In this document: in pieces, positions 41,278-50,966 of the stretch
Position numbering within the stretch: the stretch's first letter is position 1
How the letters are laid out: the number at the start of each line of letters is the position of its first letter
From: Streptomyces sp. NBC_00459
Lineage (GTDB): Bacteria > Actinomycetota > Actinomycetes > Streptomycetales > Streptomycetaceae
Assembly: GCF_036013955.1 (NCBI RefSeq)
Contig: NZ_CP107903.1
Coordinates: forward strand, 1,860,001 to 1,924,000
DNA: 64,000 nt
Reading direction: 5' to 3'
Notes under the pieces: generated by a model
The model's input: the letters and a program-made list of their open reading frames with translations, nothing else
What the model was told of the DNA's origin: nothing
Databases searched by the model: none
Position numbers and translations under genes: made by a program

Positions 41278-42816
41278 ATGACGACAACCATCTCCAAGGG
41301 CGGCGCGCGGCGCAGGAGCATCGCGACCCTCATATGCGGTGCGCTGGCCACCGGGGGGCTCGCGGCCGCCGGCGTCACCGCACTCGTACCGGGTACGGCC
41401 GCCGCCTCCAGCCACCGCGAGGCTCCGCTGATCTCGGGCACACCGCAGTACGACAACACCGACGTGTACGCGTTCGTGAGCCCGGACAAGAAGGACACGA
41501 CGACGATCGTCGCGAACTGGATCCCGTTCGAGGAGCCGGCCGGCGGCCCGAACTTCTACCAGTTCGCCGAGGACGCCCAGTACGACCTCCACATCGACAA
41601 CAACGGTGACGCGCAGGGCGACATCCTGTTCCGCTACACCTTCAAGACGCACGTGAAGAACAAGAAGACGTTCCTGTACAACACGGGCGCGGTGGAGAGC
41701 CTTGACGACAAGGACCTCAACATCACGCAGACGTACGACATCGAGCTGATCAAGCTCAAGAACCAGCACGAGATGTCGAAGACGAAGATCGCCGACGACG
41801 TTCCGGTCGCTCCGTCGAACGTCGGCAAGGCGTCGATGCCGAACTACAAGAAGCTGCGCGACCAGGCCATCCACAAGCTGACGAACGGTTCGACGACGTT
41901 CGCCGGCCAGGCCGACGACCCGTTCTTCCTGGACCTGCGCGTCTTCGACCTGCTGTACGGCGGGAACCTCTCCGAGGTCGGCAACGACACGCTCAAGGGC
42001 TACAACGTCAACTCGATCGCGCTCCAGGTGCCGACGCACATGATCGTGGAGTCGTCGAAGCAGCCGATCGTCGGTATCTGGTCGACGACCCAGCGCAAGA
42101 ACGCCAGCGGCTACTTCTCGCAGGTCTCGCGACTGGGCATGCCGCTGGTCAACGAGGTCGTCAACCCCATCAAGGACAAGGACAAGTTCAACGCGTCCTC
42201 GCCGTGGGAGGACGCCCAGTTCCTGAAGAACGTGACCAACCCGGAGCTGCCGAAGCTCATCGAGGCGATCTACAAGATCCCGGCGCCCAAGGAGCCGCGC
42301 AACGACCTGGTGGACGTCTTCCTCAAGGGCGTGAAGGGTCTCAACCAGCCGCCCTACGTGACTCCGGCCGAGGAACTGCGTCTCAACACCTCGATCGCCC
42401 CGGCGAAGCACCCGAAGCGTCTCGGTGTCCTCGACGGTGACAACGCGGGCTTCCCGAACGGCCGTCGTCTGACGGACGACGTGATCGACGCCTCGCTCCA
42501 GGTCGTCGAGGGTGAACTGCTCGGCGCGAAGAACGACCTCGGCGACGCGGTCGACAAGAACGACAAGAAGTTCGAGAGCTACTTCCCGTACGTGGCTCTG
42601 CCGACCGAGGGTTCGCGCGGCCCGCTCGCCAAGGGCACGACCGGCACCAACGACGTCCGCAGCCAGCTCGGTGACGCGCTGCAGCCCGCCGGTACCTCCG
42701 GTGGCACCGACACCATGCTGATCGCCGGTTCGGCGGCGGCCGGTGCGGCCGGGTTCCTGCTGATCACCGCCGGCGTCGTGTGGTGGCGGCGGAACATGGG
42801 GAATCGGGCGTACTGA
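41278..42816 (+). CDS. Secreted DUF4331 protein with C-terminal membrane anchor
   Basis: A 512-residue protein. A signal peptide (residues about 1-43) leads the DUF4331 core, which begins SSHREAPLISGTPQYDNTDV and contains NWIPFEEPAGGPNFYQFAED. The C-terminal helix (about 481-503, AGSAAAGAAGFLLITAGVVW) and a short basic tail anchor it outside the cell. Lysine content is high for this genome. The family function is unknown. The good ribosome binding site and the SigK-like promoter upstream tie it to the adjacent sigma factor, and the TPR and NicO genes follow in the same direction. Confidence 0.9.
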   Translation: MTTTISKGGARRRSIATLICGALATGGLAAAGVTALVPGTAAASSHREAPLISGTPQYDNTDVYAFVSPDKKDTTTIVANWIPFEEPAGGPNFYQFAEDAQYDLHIDNNGDAQGDILFRYTFKTHVKNKKTFLYNTGAVESLDDKDLNITQTYDIELIKLKNQHEMSKTKIADDVPVAPSNVGKASMPNYKKLRDQAIHKLTNGSTTFAGQADDPFFLDLRVFDLLYGGNLSEVGNDTLKGYNVNSIALQVPTHMIVESSKQPIVGIWSTTQRKNASGYFSQVSRLGMPLVNEVVNPIKDKDKFNASSPWEDAQFLKNVTNPELPKLIEAIYKIPAPKEPRNDLVDVFLKGVKGLNQPPYVTPAEELRLNTSIAPAKHPKRLGVLDGDNAGFPNGRRLTDDVIDASLQVVEGELLGAKNDLGDAVDKNDKKFESYFPYVALPTEGSRGPLAKGTTGTNDVRSQLGDALQPAGTSGGTDTMLIAGSAAAGAAGFLLITAGVVWWRRNMGNRAY

Positions 42817-42979
42817 CCCGCTCTCCGTCCTCACCACCCCCACCGAACTGGCGCGGCCCGCTCGTATCCATCCCCCACGGCGCGGGCCGCGTCACACCCC
42901 CGTCGGCTCCCGGCCCCACCCGGGCGGCCGACCCCCGCTTCCCCGCAGATGACCCGCCCAGGAACCTTGAGGAGAGGGC

Positions 42980-44866
42980 ATGTCCCCGCGTACGAACGAC
43001 AACGCACCGGACCGCGAGCAGGCGCCACAGCCGCCGCTCCCGCGACCGGGCCGTGAGCTCGGCGGCCGGCCGGCCGACACGGCGGGGGCAGCCGGAATCC
43101 TCGGCACGGAGGATTCCGGGGCCATCGACGAACGCGGCGGCGCGGCGCTGCCCGGCCCGGTCGGCGTCCCGACGGACGCCGCACCGGGCGTGAGCGAACC
43201 GACCGGCTCCGAGCAGGACGCCGGAGCCCTTGCCGCGTCCAGCACCGGTCGGGAGACCCCGGCGGCCGAAGACGCCCCGGAGACCCGGAAGGCGCCGGAG
43301 GCCGACCTCGCGCCCAGCACCCGCGAGGCAGCCGCGGTCACCGACGCCGAAGCCTCGCCCGAGGACGCGGGCGTGGGCGTGGGCGTGGGTGGTGTGACGG
43401 CCGGGCACGCGCCGGACGGCTCCCCCGGCCAGTCGTCCCCCACCGTCTCCTCTCCCGCCTTTGGCACCGCCCCCGCCTCCGGCCCCGACGAGCGCGTCGC
43501 CGCCGTCCGACGGCTCGGGGAGTCGTCGCGGCGGTGGCGGGCGGTGCAACTCGGTGCCTGTGCCGCCGCGTTGGCGGTGGCTTTCACCGCGGGTGCCGTG
43601 GTGCTGGGGGCCGTCCGGGACGGGGGTGCGACCACCACCGTCGCCTCCGCGCCGGCCGCGATGTCTCCCGCGCTGCTCGCGAGCGGGGACATCGGCGCGA
43701 GCATCGCCTCCCTTCAGGCCCATCTCCGGGCGCAGCCCAGGGACTTCGGCAGCTGGGCCACACTCGGGCTCGCATATGTCGAGCAGGCCCGCACCAAGGG
43801 CGACCCCTCCCGGTATCCGCAGGCCCAGCAGGCCCTGAACCGGTCCCTGGAGCTGGAGCCCGACAACGATCCCGCTCTCGCCGGCCGCGCCGCCCTCGCC
43901 GCCGCCCGCCATGACTTTCCCGGTGCTCTCAAGTACTCGGACCAGGCCCTCGCACAGAACCCCTACAGCGAGCGCGCCCTGTCCACCCGTATCGACGCCC
44001 TCGTCGAACTCGGGCGCTACGACGAGGCGTTGAAGGCCACCGACGAGGCCGACGCCAAGCGGCCCGGGGTGCCTGTCTTCACCCGGTACGCGTACGTGCG
44101 CGAGCTGCGCGGCGATGTCACCACCGCCCGGCGGGTGCTGGAGCAGGCGCTCGACTCCGCCACCTCGCGCGGGGACATCGCGTACGTGGCCACCGCGCTC
44201 GGGCAACTCGCCTGGAACCAGGGCGAGTACAAGCCCGCCCTGGAGTTCTACGCCCGCGCGCTGGCCGCCGACGACGCCTACCTTCCGGCGCTGGAGGGCC
44301 GCGCCCGCGCCCAGTTCGCCGACGGCGACCGGGCCGGTGCGATCAAGGGCATGGAGGACGTCGTCTCCCGCTATCCGCTGCCCGGTCCGCTCGTCGAACT
44401 CGGTGAGCTGTACGAAGTCCGGGGCGGTGAAGGCGACTTGGCCAAGGCCCGTGACCAGTACGCGCTCGTCAACGCCTGGACGGCCATCGCCCGCGCCAAC
44501 GGCGTCAACGCCGACCTCGACACCGCGCTCGCCGCCGCCGACCACGGCGACCGGAAGTCGGCGCTGCGCGCGGCCCGCGCCGAGTGGGACCGCCGCGAGA
44601 CCGTGCACACGGCCGACGCCCTGGCGTGGGCGCTGCACGTCAACGGCCAGGACGAGGAAGCGCTCCCGTACGCCCGCCGCGCCACCGCGACCGGTTACCG
44701 CAACGCCTCCTTCCTCTACCACCGCGGCATGATCGAGCAGGCCACGGGCCACGCGAAGGATGCCCGCGCCTCGCTCTCCGCCGCCCTCGAACTCAACCCC
44801 GGTTTCTCCCCGTTGGGCGCCCGCAAGGCCCGTACGGCCCTCAAGTCCCTGGAGGCGGCGAAGTGA
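42980..44866 (+). CDS. Membrane-anchored tetratricopeptide repeat protein
   Basis: A 628-residue protein. The first 170 residues are disordered and rich in Pro, Ala, Glu and Gly. A single transmembrane helix (about 187-211) is followed by a long array of TPR-like helical repeats such as SWATLGLAYVEQARTKGDPS, ALSTRIDALVELGRYDEALK and AYLPALEGRARAQFADGDRA. The topology points to an external repeat domain acting as a protein scaffold. aggagagggc before ATG 42980 is suitable. Its stop overlaps the NicO-type gene by four bases (GTGA), and the upstream neighbour is the DUF4331 gene, so the three probably act together. Confidence 0.9.
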   Translation: MSPRTNDNAPDREQAPQPPLPRPGRELGGRPADTAGAAGILGTEDSGAIDERGGAALPGPVGVPTDAAPGVSEPTGSEQDAGALAASSTGRETPAAEDAPETRKAPEADLAPSTREAAAVTDAEASPEDAGVGVGVGGVTAGHAPDGSPGQSSPTVSSPAFGTAPASGPDERVAAVRRLGESSRRWRAVQLGACAAALAVAFTAGAVVLGAVRDGGATTTVASAPAAMSPALLASGDIGASIASLQAHLRAQPRDFGSWATLGLAYVEQARTKGDPSRYPQAQQALNRSLELEPDNDPALAGRAALAAARHDFPGALKYSDQALAQNPYSERALSTRIDALVELGRYDEALKATDEADAKRPGVPVFTRYAYVRELRGDVTTARRVLEQALDSATSRGDIAYVATALGQLAWNQGEYKPALEFYARALAADDAYLPALEGRARAQFADGDRAGAIKGMEDVVSRYPLPGPLVELGELYEVRGGEGDLAKARDQYALVNAWTAIARANGVNADLDTALAAADHGDRKSALRAARAEWDRRETVHTADALAWALHVNGQDEEALPYARRATATGYRNASFLYHRGMIEQATGHAKDARASLSAALELNPGFSPLGARKARTALKSLEAAK

Positions 44867-46629
44867 AGCCCCGTCGTGTGGCCGCCTCAGGCGCCGCCCT
44901 GTTCACGGCCGCCTGCGCGCTCGTGCTGGTTCCCGCATCGGCCGCGAGCGCGCATCCGCTCGGCAACTTCACCGTCAACCGGTACGACGGTCTCGTCGTC
45001 GCCCCCGGACAGCTCCGGGTCGCCCATGTCGAGGACCTCGCCGAGATCCCGGCGACCCAGGCCAAGCCCGACATCGAGAAGCTGGGCCTGACCGACTGGG
45101 CCGGGCAGCGGTGCGCGACCGCCGCGCAGGGCAGCAAGGTCACCGTCGGCGGCCGTACGGTCCCCCTCTCCGTCGGCGGCGCCAAGGCGAGCACGCGGCC
45201 CGGTCAGGCCGGCCTCGACACGCTGCGCGTGGAGTGCGAGCTCACGGCCGCTCTCCCCGAGGTCGCCGAAGGGGACACCCTCGCCCTCGGCTTCCACAGC
45301 GCGGGCATCGAGTCGGGGCCCGGCTGGCGGGAGATCACCGCGCGCGGCGACCGGATGACGCTCGCCGAGTCCGACGTACCGCAGAAGTCGGTCTCGGGTG
45401 AACTGACCAGTTATCCGCAGGAGTTGCTCTCCTCGCCGGCCGACACCGCGACGGCCGCCCTCCAGGTGGCTCCGGGCGGCCCGGCCCTCGTCGAGAGCGG
45501 CGAGAAGGCGGCACCGGCGTCCTCCGTGCTGCCGCGTGGTGCCGACCGGTGGACGCGCGCGCTGGACTCCCTGGTGGCCCGGCACGACCTCACGATCGGC
45601 TTCGCCGCGCTGGCGCTGGTCATCGCGGTCTTCCTCGGCGCGATGCACGCGCTCGCCCCGGGTCACGGGAAGACCCTGATGGCGGCCACGGCTGCGGCCC
45701 GGGGCGGCAAGGCCCGCCTGCGCGACGTGATGCCGCTGGCCGCGTCGGTGACGGTCACCCACACGCTGGGCGTGGTCGCCCTGGGCCTGCTGGTGACGGC
45801 CGGTTCGGCGGCGGCGCCCTCGGTGATCGCCTGGCTGGGTGTGGCGAGCGGTGTGCTGGTGACGGGGGCGGGCCTGACCCTCACGAGGCGGGCCTGGCGC
45901 CAGCGCGCACACGAGCGCTCGCACCTCGCCCGCGCTCCGCACCCTCATCCGCACGACCACGACCACGACCACGATCATGGTCACGACCACGGGCACTCCC
46001 ACGACCACACCCACGCCGCCGACAAGGCGCCGGAACGCGAACTGGTCCTCGCCCACGCATCGCACGCCCACGCACACGCGGACACCGCGCTAGCACCCGC
46101 ACCCGCCGCAGCTCCCACACACGTGCACGACCATGACCATGACCACGGGCACTCCCACGACCACGGGCACGACCATGGCCACTCCCACGAGCACCACAGC
46201 CACGACCATGCCCGCAAGCACAAGCACGACCGCACCACCCTCGAACACACTCACGGCGGCTTCACCCACACGCATGACATCGCGCCCACCCTGCGCGGCA
46301 CGATCCTGCTCGGGTTCGCCGGTGGGCTGGTGCCGAGCCCATCGGCCGTGGTCGTGCTGGTCGGGGCCGCCGCGCTGGGGAAGGCATGGTTCGGGTTCCT
46401 GCTCGTACTGGCGTACGGGGTCGGGCTCGCGCTCACCCTCACCGGGGCCGGATTCCTCGTCGTGAAGCTGGGGAGCGGGGCGAACCGGCTGCTGGACCGG
46501 CGTCCGGGGCTGGCCGGCGGTCCGATGCTCGCGCTCGTCCGGCGTACCGCGCCGCTGGCATCCGCGTTCCTCGTTGTGGCACTGGGGGCCGTGTTGGTGC
46601 TCAAGGGGGCGGCATCCGCGATCGGCTGA
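44863..46629 (+). CDS. Secreted-domain NicO/RcnA-type metal exporter with His-rich loop
   Basis: A 588-residue membrane protein. A signal peptide (about 1-30) and a 200-residue external domain beginning HPLGNFTVNRYDGLVVAPGQ precede the NicO membrane core, which has the family motif HALAPGHGKTLMAA near residue 268. Between core helices lies a long loop (about 350-470) packed with His-Asp and His repeats, expected to bind nickel, cobalt or zinc. Close relatives are RcnA nickel/cobalt efflux proteins and HoxN-like transporters; export is inferred from NicO. It is translationally coupled to the TPR gene. Confidence 0.87.
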   Translation: MKPRRVAASGAALFTAACALVLVPASAASAHPLGNFTVNRYDGLVVAPGQLRVAHVEDLAEIPATQAKPDIEKLGLTDWAGQRCATAAQGSKVTVGGRTVPLSVGGAKASTRPGQAGLDTLRVECELTAALPEVAEGDTLALGFHSAGIESGPGWREITARGDRMTLAESDVPQKSVSGELTSYPQELLSSPADTATAALQVAPGGPALVESGEKAAPASSVLPRGADRWTRALDSLVARHDLTIGFAALALVIAVFLGAMHALAPGHGKTLMAATAAARGGKARLRDVMPLAASVTVTHTLGVVALGLLVTAGSAAAPSVIAWLGVASGVLVTGAGLTLTRRAWRQRAHERSHLARAPHPHPHDHDHDHDHGHDHGHSHDHTHAADKAPERELVLAHASHAHAHADTALAPAPAAAPTHVHDHDHDHGHSHDHGHDHGHSHEHHSHDHARKHKHDRTTLEHTHGGFTHTHDIAPTLRGTILLGFAGGLVPSPSAVVVLVGAAALGKAWFGFLLVLAYGVGLALTLTGAGFLVVKLGSGANRLLDRRPGLAGGPMLALVRRTAPLASAFLVVALGAVLVLKGAASAIG

Positions 46630-46721
46630 GCTACTTTTGGGAAGAAATCAGGCGGAGTGCAGAAAATCGGCGTGCAATAAGACCGAGTCCGTGAACGCGT
46701 GGCCGCGATGGGGGGACGTCA

Positions 46722-48368
46722 GTGTCCGAAGGACCGGGCAGTGAACGGGTGATCGCGGGACGCTACCGGCTGCTCTCACCGCTCGGCGAGGGCGGTATGG
46801 GCACGGTGTGGCTGGCCCGCGACGAGGTGCTGCACCGCGAGGTCGCCGTCAAGGAGGTGCGCGCACCCTCCGGACTCCCCACCTCCGAGGTCGAACGGAT
46901 GTACGCCCGACTGGAGCGCGAGGCCTGGGCCGCGGCCCGCGTCTCCAACCGGAACGTCGTGACGGTGTACGACGTGGCGACCGACGGCGGCCGGCCCTGG
47001 ATCGTCATGGAGGTGGTCCGGGGGCTCTCGCTCGCCGATCAGCTCGACGCCGAAGGGCCGCTGCCCCCGCAGCGGGCGGCGCACATCGGCGCCGAGGTGC
47101 TCTCCGCGCTGCGGGCCGCGCACGAGGCCGGGGTGCTGCACCGGGACGTGAAACCGGCCAACGTACTGCTGTCCAACGACGGCCGGGTGGTGCTCACCGA
47201 CTTCGGGATCGCGACGGTCGAGGGCAGTTCGGCCCTCACCATGACCGGCGAGCTCATCGGCTCCCCCGAATTCCTCGCCCCCGAACGGGCGTTGGGGCGA
47301 ACCCCCGGCCCCGAGTCCGACCTGTGGTCGCTGGGCGTGCTGCTGTACGCGGCGGTCGAGGGCAACTCCCCCTTCCGGCAGAACACCCCGCTCAGCACCC
47401 TTCGCGCCATCGTGGACGAGGAGTTGCCGCCACCGCTGCGGGCGGGGCCGCTGACGCCCGTCATCGAGGGGCTGCTGCGCAAGGATCCGGCCGAGCGTCT
47501 CCCCGCCGAGCGGGCCGAGCACGATCTGCGGATCATCGGAGCGGGTGGCACCCTGCGCGCGGACGACGTCCGGACGGGCCCGTACGCGCCGACGATCGCG
47601 GCGGCCTTCCCGCAGCACTCCACGACACCCCCTCAGCCGATGCCCGTCCCCACGGCCGCGACCCGACCCGTGGCGCCTCCCCCGGACACCCGCCCCACCA
47701 CTCGCCCCACGGAACCGGACCGCAACCGCCGGGCGGCCGTCGCCGTGGTCGCGGGCCTCGCCGCCGTCGCACTGGCGGTGGCCGGACTGACGTACGCGCT
47801 GTTGAACCACGACAACGGCGGGGACGACACCGGTGCCGGTGCCGGCAGCAGCACACAGCAGAGCAACGACGGTACGGATGAGGCGAGTTCGCCGAAGAAC
47901 AGCCCCAGCGAGTCCGACGGGACGCCGAGCCCCACGCCGAGCAGCAGTGACAGCGGCAGGACCACGCAGCCGGCGCAGACCGTGGAGGTCAGCGTCGTAG
48001 GTTCGGACACCGACTACTCGGGGGCCTGTCCGCCGCCCAACGCCCAGGCGCCGGGCTTCACGGCGACGTTCACGGTGGGCAACGTGCCCGCGAAGGTCTC
48101 GTACCGCTGGGTGACGGAGACCGGCGAGGCCCCGGAGCAGGGCTGGCGGACGCTGTCGTTCCCGGCGGGCGGCGGGAAGACCAAGGAGAACAAGGTCTTC
48201 GTGACCACGTACGACGAGAGCGGGACGATCAAGAACGCGATCGGGGTGGAGGTCCGGGACCCCGTGAGCGTGGCGTCCAACACCGTGCCGTTCTCGGTGA
48301 CTTGCGAGAAGGAGACCCCGACGGACGAGGCCTCCTCTCCCACGGGTACTCCCGCCAGTACGCCCTGA
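46722..48368 (+). CDS. Membrane Ser/Thr protein kinase (PknB-type) with external domain
   Basis: A 548-residue Hanks-type kinase. It has the glycine loop GEGGMGTVW, Lys44 (VAVKEV), HRDVKPANVLL with Asp142, and DFG with Asp160, so it is catalytically complete. A linker leads to one transmembrane helix (about residues 341-363, ending ALLNHD) and a 180-residue Ser/Thr-rich external domain that reads as a beta-rich sensor. It lacks PASTA repeats. GTG 46722 opens MSEGPGSERVIAGRYRLL. It phosphorylates unknown targets, and the external domain presumably senses the cell wall. It stands alone between two secreted-protein groups. Confidence 0.93.
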   Translation: MSEGPGSERVIAGRYRLLSPLGEGGMGTVWLARDEVLHREVAVKEVRAPSGLPTSEVERMYARLEREAWAAARVSNRNVVTVYDVATDGGRPWIVMEVVRGLSLADQLDAEGPLPPQRAAHIGAEVLSALRAAHEAGVLHRDVKPANVLLSNDGRVVLTDFGIATVEGSSALTMTGELIGSPEFLAPERALGRTPGPESDLWSLGVLLYAAVEGNSPFRQNTPLSTLRAIVDEELPPPLRAGPLTPVIEGLLRKDPAERLPAERAEHDLRIIGAGGTLRADDVRTGPYAPTIAAAFPQHSTTPPQPMPVPTAATRPVAPPPDTRPTTRPTEPDRNRRAAVAVVAGLAAVALAVAGLTYALLNHDNGGDDTGAGAGSSTQQSNDGTDEASSPKNSPSESDGTPSPTPSSSDSGRTTQPAQTVEVSVVGSDTDYSGACPPPNAQAPGFTATFTVGNVPAKVSYRWVTETGEAPEQGWRTLSFPAGGGKTKENKVFVTTYDESGTIKNAIGVEVRDPVSVASNTVPFSVTCEKETPTDEASSPTGTPASTP

Positions 48369-48404
48369 ACGGACGCCGGGCGGGCGGGTCAGGCCGCCAA
48401 GCCG

Positions 48405-49211
48405 TCAGGCGGCGCTGGTGAGTGCCGGCAGATAGCCGCCCGACTGGCCGGCGGCCGTCGGGTGGTACGACTCGCCGATGTTGAGCAGGTTGAGGCTGTG
48501 CAGCCATGAGCTGCCCGAGCAGATCTCGTGACCGGTGAAGGGCGACTTGACGTCACCGAAGGTGAAGCCGTGGTCGGCGGCCCTCTTGGCGAGGGCGTTG
48601 TTCAGATAGTCGGACGCACCGTTGATCGCGGAGCGCTTGGCCTCGGAGAGGCCCAGACAGGCCTGGCCGAGCTTGTAGAAGCGCGGGTAGCCCAGGACGA
48701 CCACATGGGCGGCCGGCGCCCGGGAGCTGATGGCGTCGTACACGCTGTCGAGCTGACCGGGGAGGGTCGAGTCGACGTACGCCCTCGCGGTGTTGATGCG
48801 GGCGATGCAGGAGCTGTCGGACTGGAGCACACAGGTCGACATGACGTCGGCGAAACCCGCGTCGTTGCCGCCGACACTGATCGAGACGAGGCCCGTCGAG
48901 GAGCCGAGCGGGGTCAGCTGATTCGCCAGAACATCACCCGTTCGAGCGCCCGAGCAAGCGGTGAAGTTGAAGCTGGAGGGTGAATGGGCGGCCGCCCAGA
49001 GGTACGGGTACGCCTTCGTGCTGCGCTTGCACGCGCCGCTGGAGCCGATGTAGCTGCCGGCGCCGACCCCCGAGGAGTAGGAGTCACCGAGGGCCACATA
49101 GCCGGTGGGGGCGGCGAGTTGGGACGCCTGTGCCGACGTGGCCCCGGTGAGGGCGGCGACGGTGGCGAGGAGGAGCGAGGTCACGTATGCCGTAATTCGG
49201 GAACGTCTCAT
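48405..49211 (-). CDS. Secreted SGNH/GDSL hydrolase (lipase/esterase)
   Basis: A 268-residue secreted hydrolase. A signal peptide (about 1-29, ending AQA) precedes YVALGDSYSSGVGAG with the nucleophile Ser44 (block I), SVGGND (block III) and ESYHPTAAG (block V). The usual Asp three residues before the catalytic His is Glu here, so the triad is unusual or the enzyme works as a Ser-His dyad. It resembles the Streptomyces rimosus lipase/SCO1725 group (from memory). A good ribosome binding site gggaggttcc precedes ATG 49211. It converges on the kinase gene. Confidence 0.93.
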   Translation of the reverse strand: MRRSRITAYVTSLLLATVAALTGATSAQASQLAAPTGYVALGDSYSSGVGAGSYIGSSGACKRSTKAYPYLWAAAHSPSSFNFTACSGARTGDVLANQLTPLGSSTGLVSISVGGNDAGFADVMSTCVLQSDSSCIARINTARAYVDSTLPGQLDSVYDAISSRAPAAHVVVLGYPRFYKLGQACLGLSEAKRSAINGASDYLNNALAKRAADHGFTFGDVKSPFTGHEICSGSSWLHSLNLLNIGESYHPTAAGQSGGYLPALTSAA

Positions 49212-49522
49212 GGAACCTCCCTTAGCAGGATCTCTGCCACAACGTTCGTACCAACTACGCGTGTTGAATGGAAGTGTCCATGCCAAGACTTTTCCGCCCC
49301 TACCGGGCCGGATCAACCGCGCTCACGTTACGTTCGATTGCCTGCTCATGACATGCATGTGACAAGCCGCCCAGCCCCTTGAGCAACTCCTGTTCATGAC
49401 TGAGTCTTTACCTCAAGCCCGGGCGGAACGCGACGCTCCGGGTCGTGTCCGCACCAGCGGGCACCCCCCACAGACGCGCCCCCATCCAGGCGTGTGCTGC
49501 CTAAGAGGAGGACTCCCTCGTA
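49212..49522. other. 311-base divergent gap between hydrolase and protease genes
   Basis: It holds promoters for both secreted-enzyme genes. Features seen: an ATGGA/TCCAT stem near 49266-49280, the perfect palindrome ACATGCATGT (49351-49360), and the protease ribosome binding site aggagga. No gene is supported. Confidence 0.4.
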
Positions 49523-50734
49523 ATGGCACAACTGCGCAGCAAGAAGATCCGGACCGCCGCGACCACCGTCGTGGCAGCCGCCGCTCTCGTCGGCGGATTC
49601 ACCGCACTCCCCGCCCAGGCAGCCCCGGCACCCGCCGAGGGCAAGGTGCTGGCCGCCGGCTCCCCCACAGCCGTCAAGGACAGCTACATCGTCACGCTCA
49701 AGAAGACGGCGGGCCTCAAGTCCGCGTCGAGCGCCGGCAAGAGCCTGATCAAGGAGTACGGCGGCACGGTGAAGAAGACGTTCAGCACCGCGCTGAACGG
49801 CTACACGGCCACCCTCTCGGCGGCCGAGGCCCGCAGACTCGCGGCCGACCCCGCGGTGGCCGCCGTCGAGCAGAACCAGACGGTGCACGTCGACGCCACC
49901 CAGACCAGCGCCCCCTGGGGCCTGGACCGCATCGACCAGGCCGCCCTGCCGCTGTCCGGCACCTACACCTACCCGGACACGGCCGGCGCCGGGGTGACCG
50001 CGTACGTCATCGACACCGGCGTACGCATCACGCACTCCCAGATCAGCGGCCGGGCCACCAACGGCTACGACGCCGTGGACGGCGACTCCGTCGCGCAGGA
50101 CGGCAACGGCCACGGCACGCACGTCGCCACCACCATCGCGGGCTCGACCTACGGTGTCGCCAAGGCGGCGAAGATCGTGGCGGTCCGCGTGCTCGACAAC
50201 GCCGGCTCGGGCACCACGGCCGGTGTCATCGCGGGCATCGACTGGGTGACCGCCAACCACAGCGGCCCCTCCGTCGCCAACCTGTCCCTCGGCGGCGGCG
50301 CCTCCACCTCGCTGGACACCGCGGTCTCCAACTCCATAGCGAGCGGCGTGACCTACGCGGTCGCGGCCGGCAACAGCAGCGCCAACGCCTCCTCCTACTC
50401 CCCCGCGCGGGTCGCGGCGGCCATCACGGTCGGCGCCACCACCAGCACGGACGCCCGGGCCAGCTACTCCAACTACGGCTCGGTCCTGGACATCTTCGCC
50501 CCGGGTTCCTCGATCACGGCGGGCTGGAACACCAGCGACACCGCGACGAACACGATCTCGGGTACGTCGATGGCCACCCCGCATGTCGCGGGTGCGGCTG
50601 CCGTCTACCTCGCGGGCCACACCTCGGCCACCCCGGCCCAGGTCGCCACGGCACTCACCGGCGGCGCCACCACCGGCGTGGTCACCAGCCCGGGCAGCGG
50701 CTCCCCGAACCGCCTGCTGAAGCTCGTCTCCTGA
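49523..50734 (+). CDS. Secreted subtilisin-like serine protease (S8 family)
   Basis: A 403-residue protease precursor. A signal peptide (about 1-33, ALPAQA) is followed by an inhibitor I9 propeptide ([14 protein letters not shown]... to about residue 122) and the S8 domain with the full triad: Asp164 in VIDTG, His197 in GNGHGTHVA and Ser349 in [11 protein letters not shown]; Asn284 in AAGNSS is the oxyanion residue. It has no C-terminal extension. It is expected to mature by removing its propeptide and degrade proteins outside the cell. The ribosome binding site aggagga lies about 11 bases before ATG 49523. A strong hairpin terminator follows. Confidence 0.95.
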   Translation: MAQLRSKKIRTAATTVVAAAALVGGFTALPAQAAPAPAEGKVLAAGSPTAVKDSYIVTLKKTAGLKSASSAGKSLIKEYGGTVKKTFSTALNGYTATLSAAEARRLAADPAVAAVEQNQTVHVDATQTSAPWGLDRIDQAALPLSGTYTYPDTAGAGVTAYVIDTGVRITHSQISGRATNGYDAVDGDSVAQDGNGHGTHVATTIAGSTYGVAKAAKIVAVRVLDNAGSGTTAGVIAGIDWVTANHSGPSVANLSLGGGASTSLDTAVSNSIASGVTYAVAAGNSSANASSYSPARVAAAITVGATTSTDARASYSNYGSVLDIFAPGSSITAGWNTSDTATNTISGTSMATPHVAGAAAVYLAGHTSATPAQVATALTGGATTGVVTSPGSGSPNRLLKLVS

Positions 50735-50773
50735 CACCCGTCCCGCATCGGTAACCCGCCCTACCTGAACGAC

Positions 50774-50808
50774 AGTTCCCCGGAGGCAGCCGGCGCCTCC
50801 GGGGAACT
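50774..50808 (+). terminator. Strong hairpin terminator after the protease gene
   Basis: A perfect 14-bp stem AGTTCCCCGGAGGC (50774-50787) / GCCTCCGGGGAACT (50795-50808) with a seven-base loop, 40 bases after the protease stop. There is no T run, as is usual in Streptomyces. Confidence 0.88.
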
Positions 50809-50966
50809 CGTTCGTCCGTCCCTTCGTTCCCCTCCGGGGAACGTCGTGCACGCATTCGGGCAAACGCCGGGCCCTGGGTCTCCCAGGGGTTGCGCATCTT
50901 GACTCGTCCGGCCCGCTGCGCGACATTGAAGCCCGGCATCCGGCGCGTCGGGGGGCAAAGTCGCCA

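Noticed and set aside
46722..48368. PASTA repeats in the external part of the Ser/Thr kinase
   Set aside because: The external region is one beta-rich domain with Ser/Thr linkers, without the repeated pattern of PASTA units.
49351..49360. Palindrome ACATGCATGT between hydrolase and protease genes
   Set aside because: It is short and does not extend beyond ten bases, so it is not reported as an operator.
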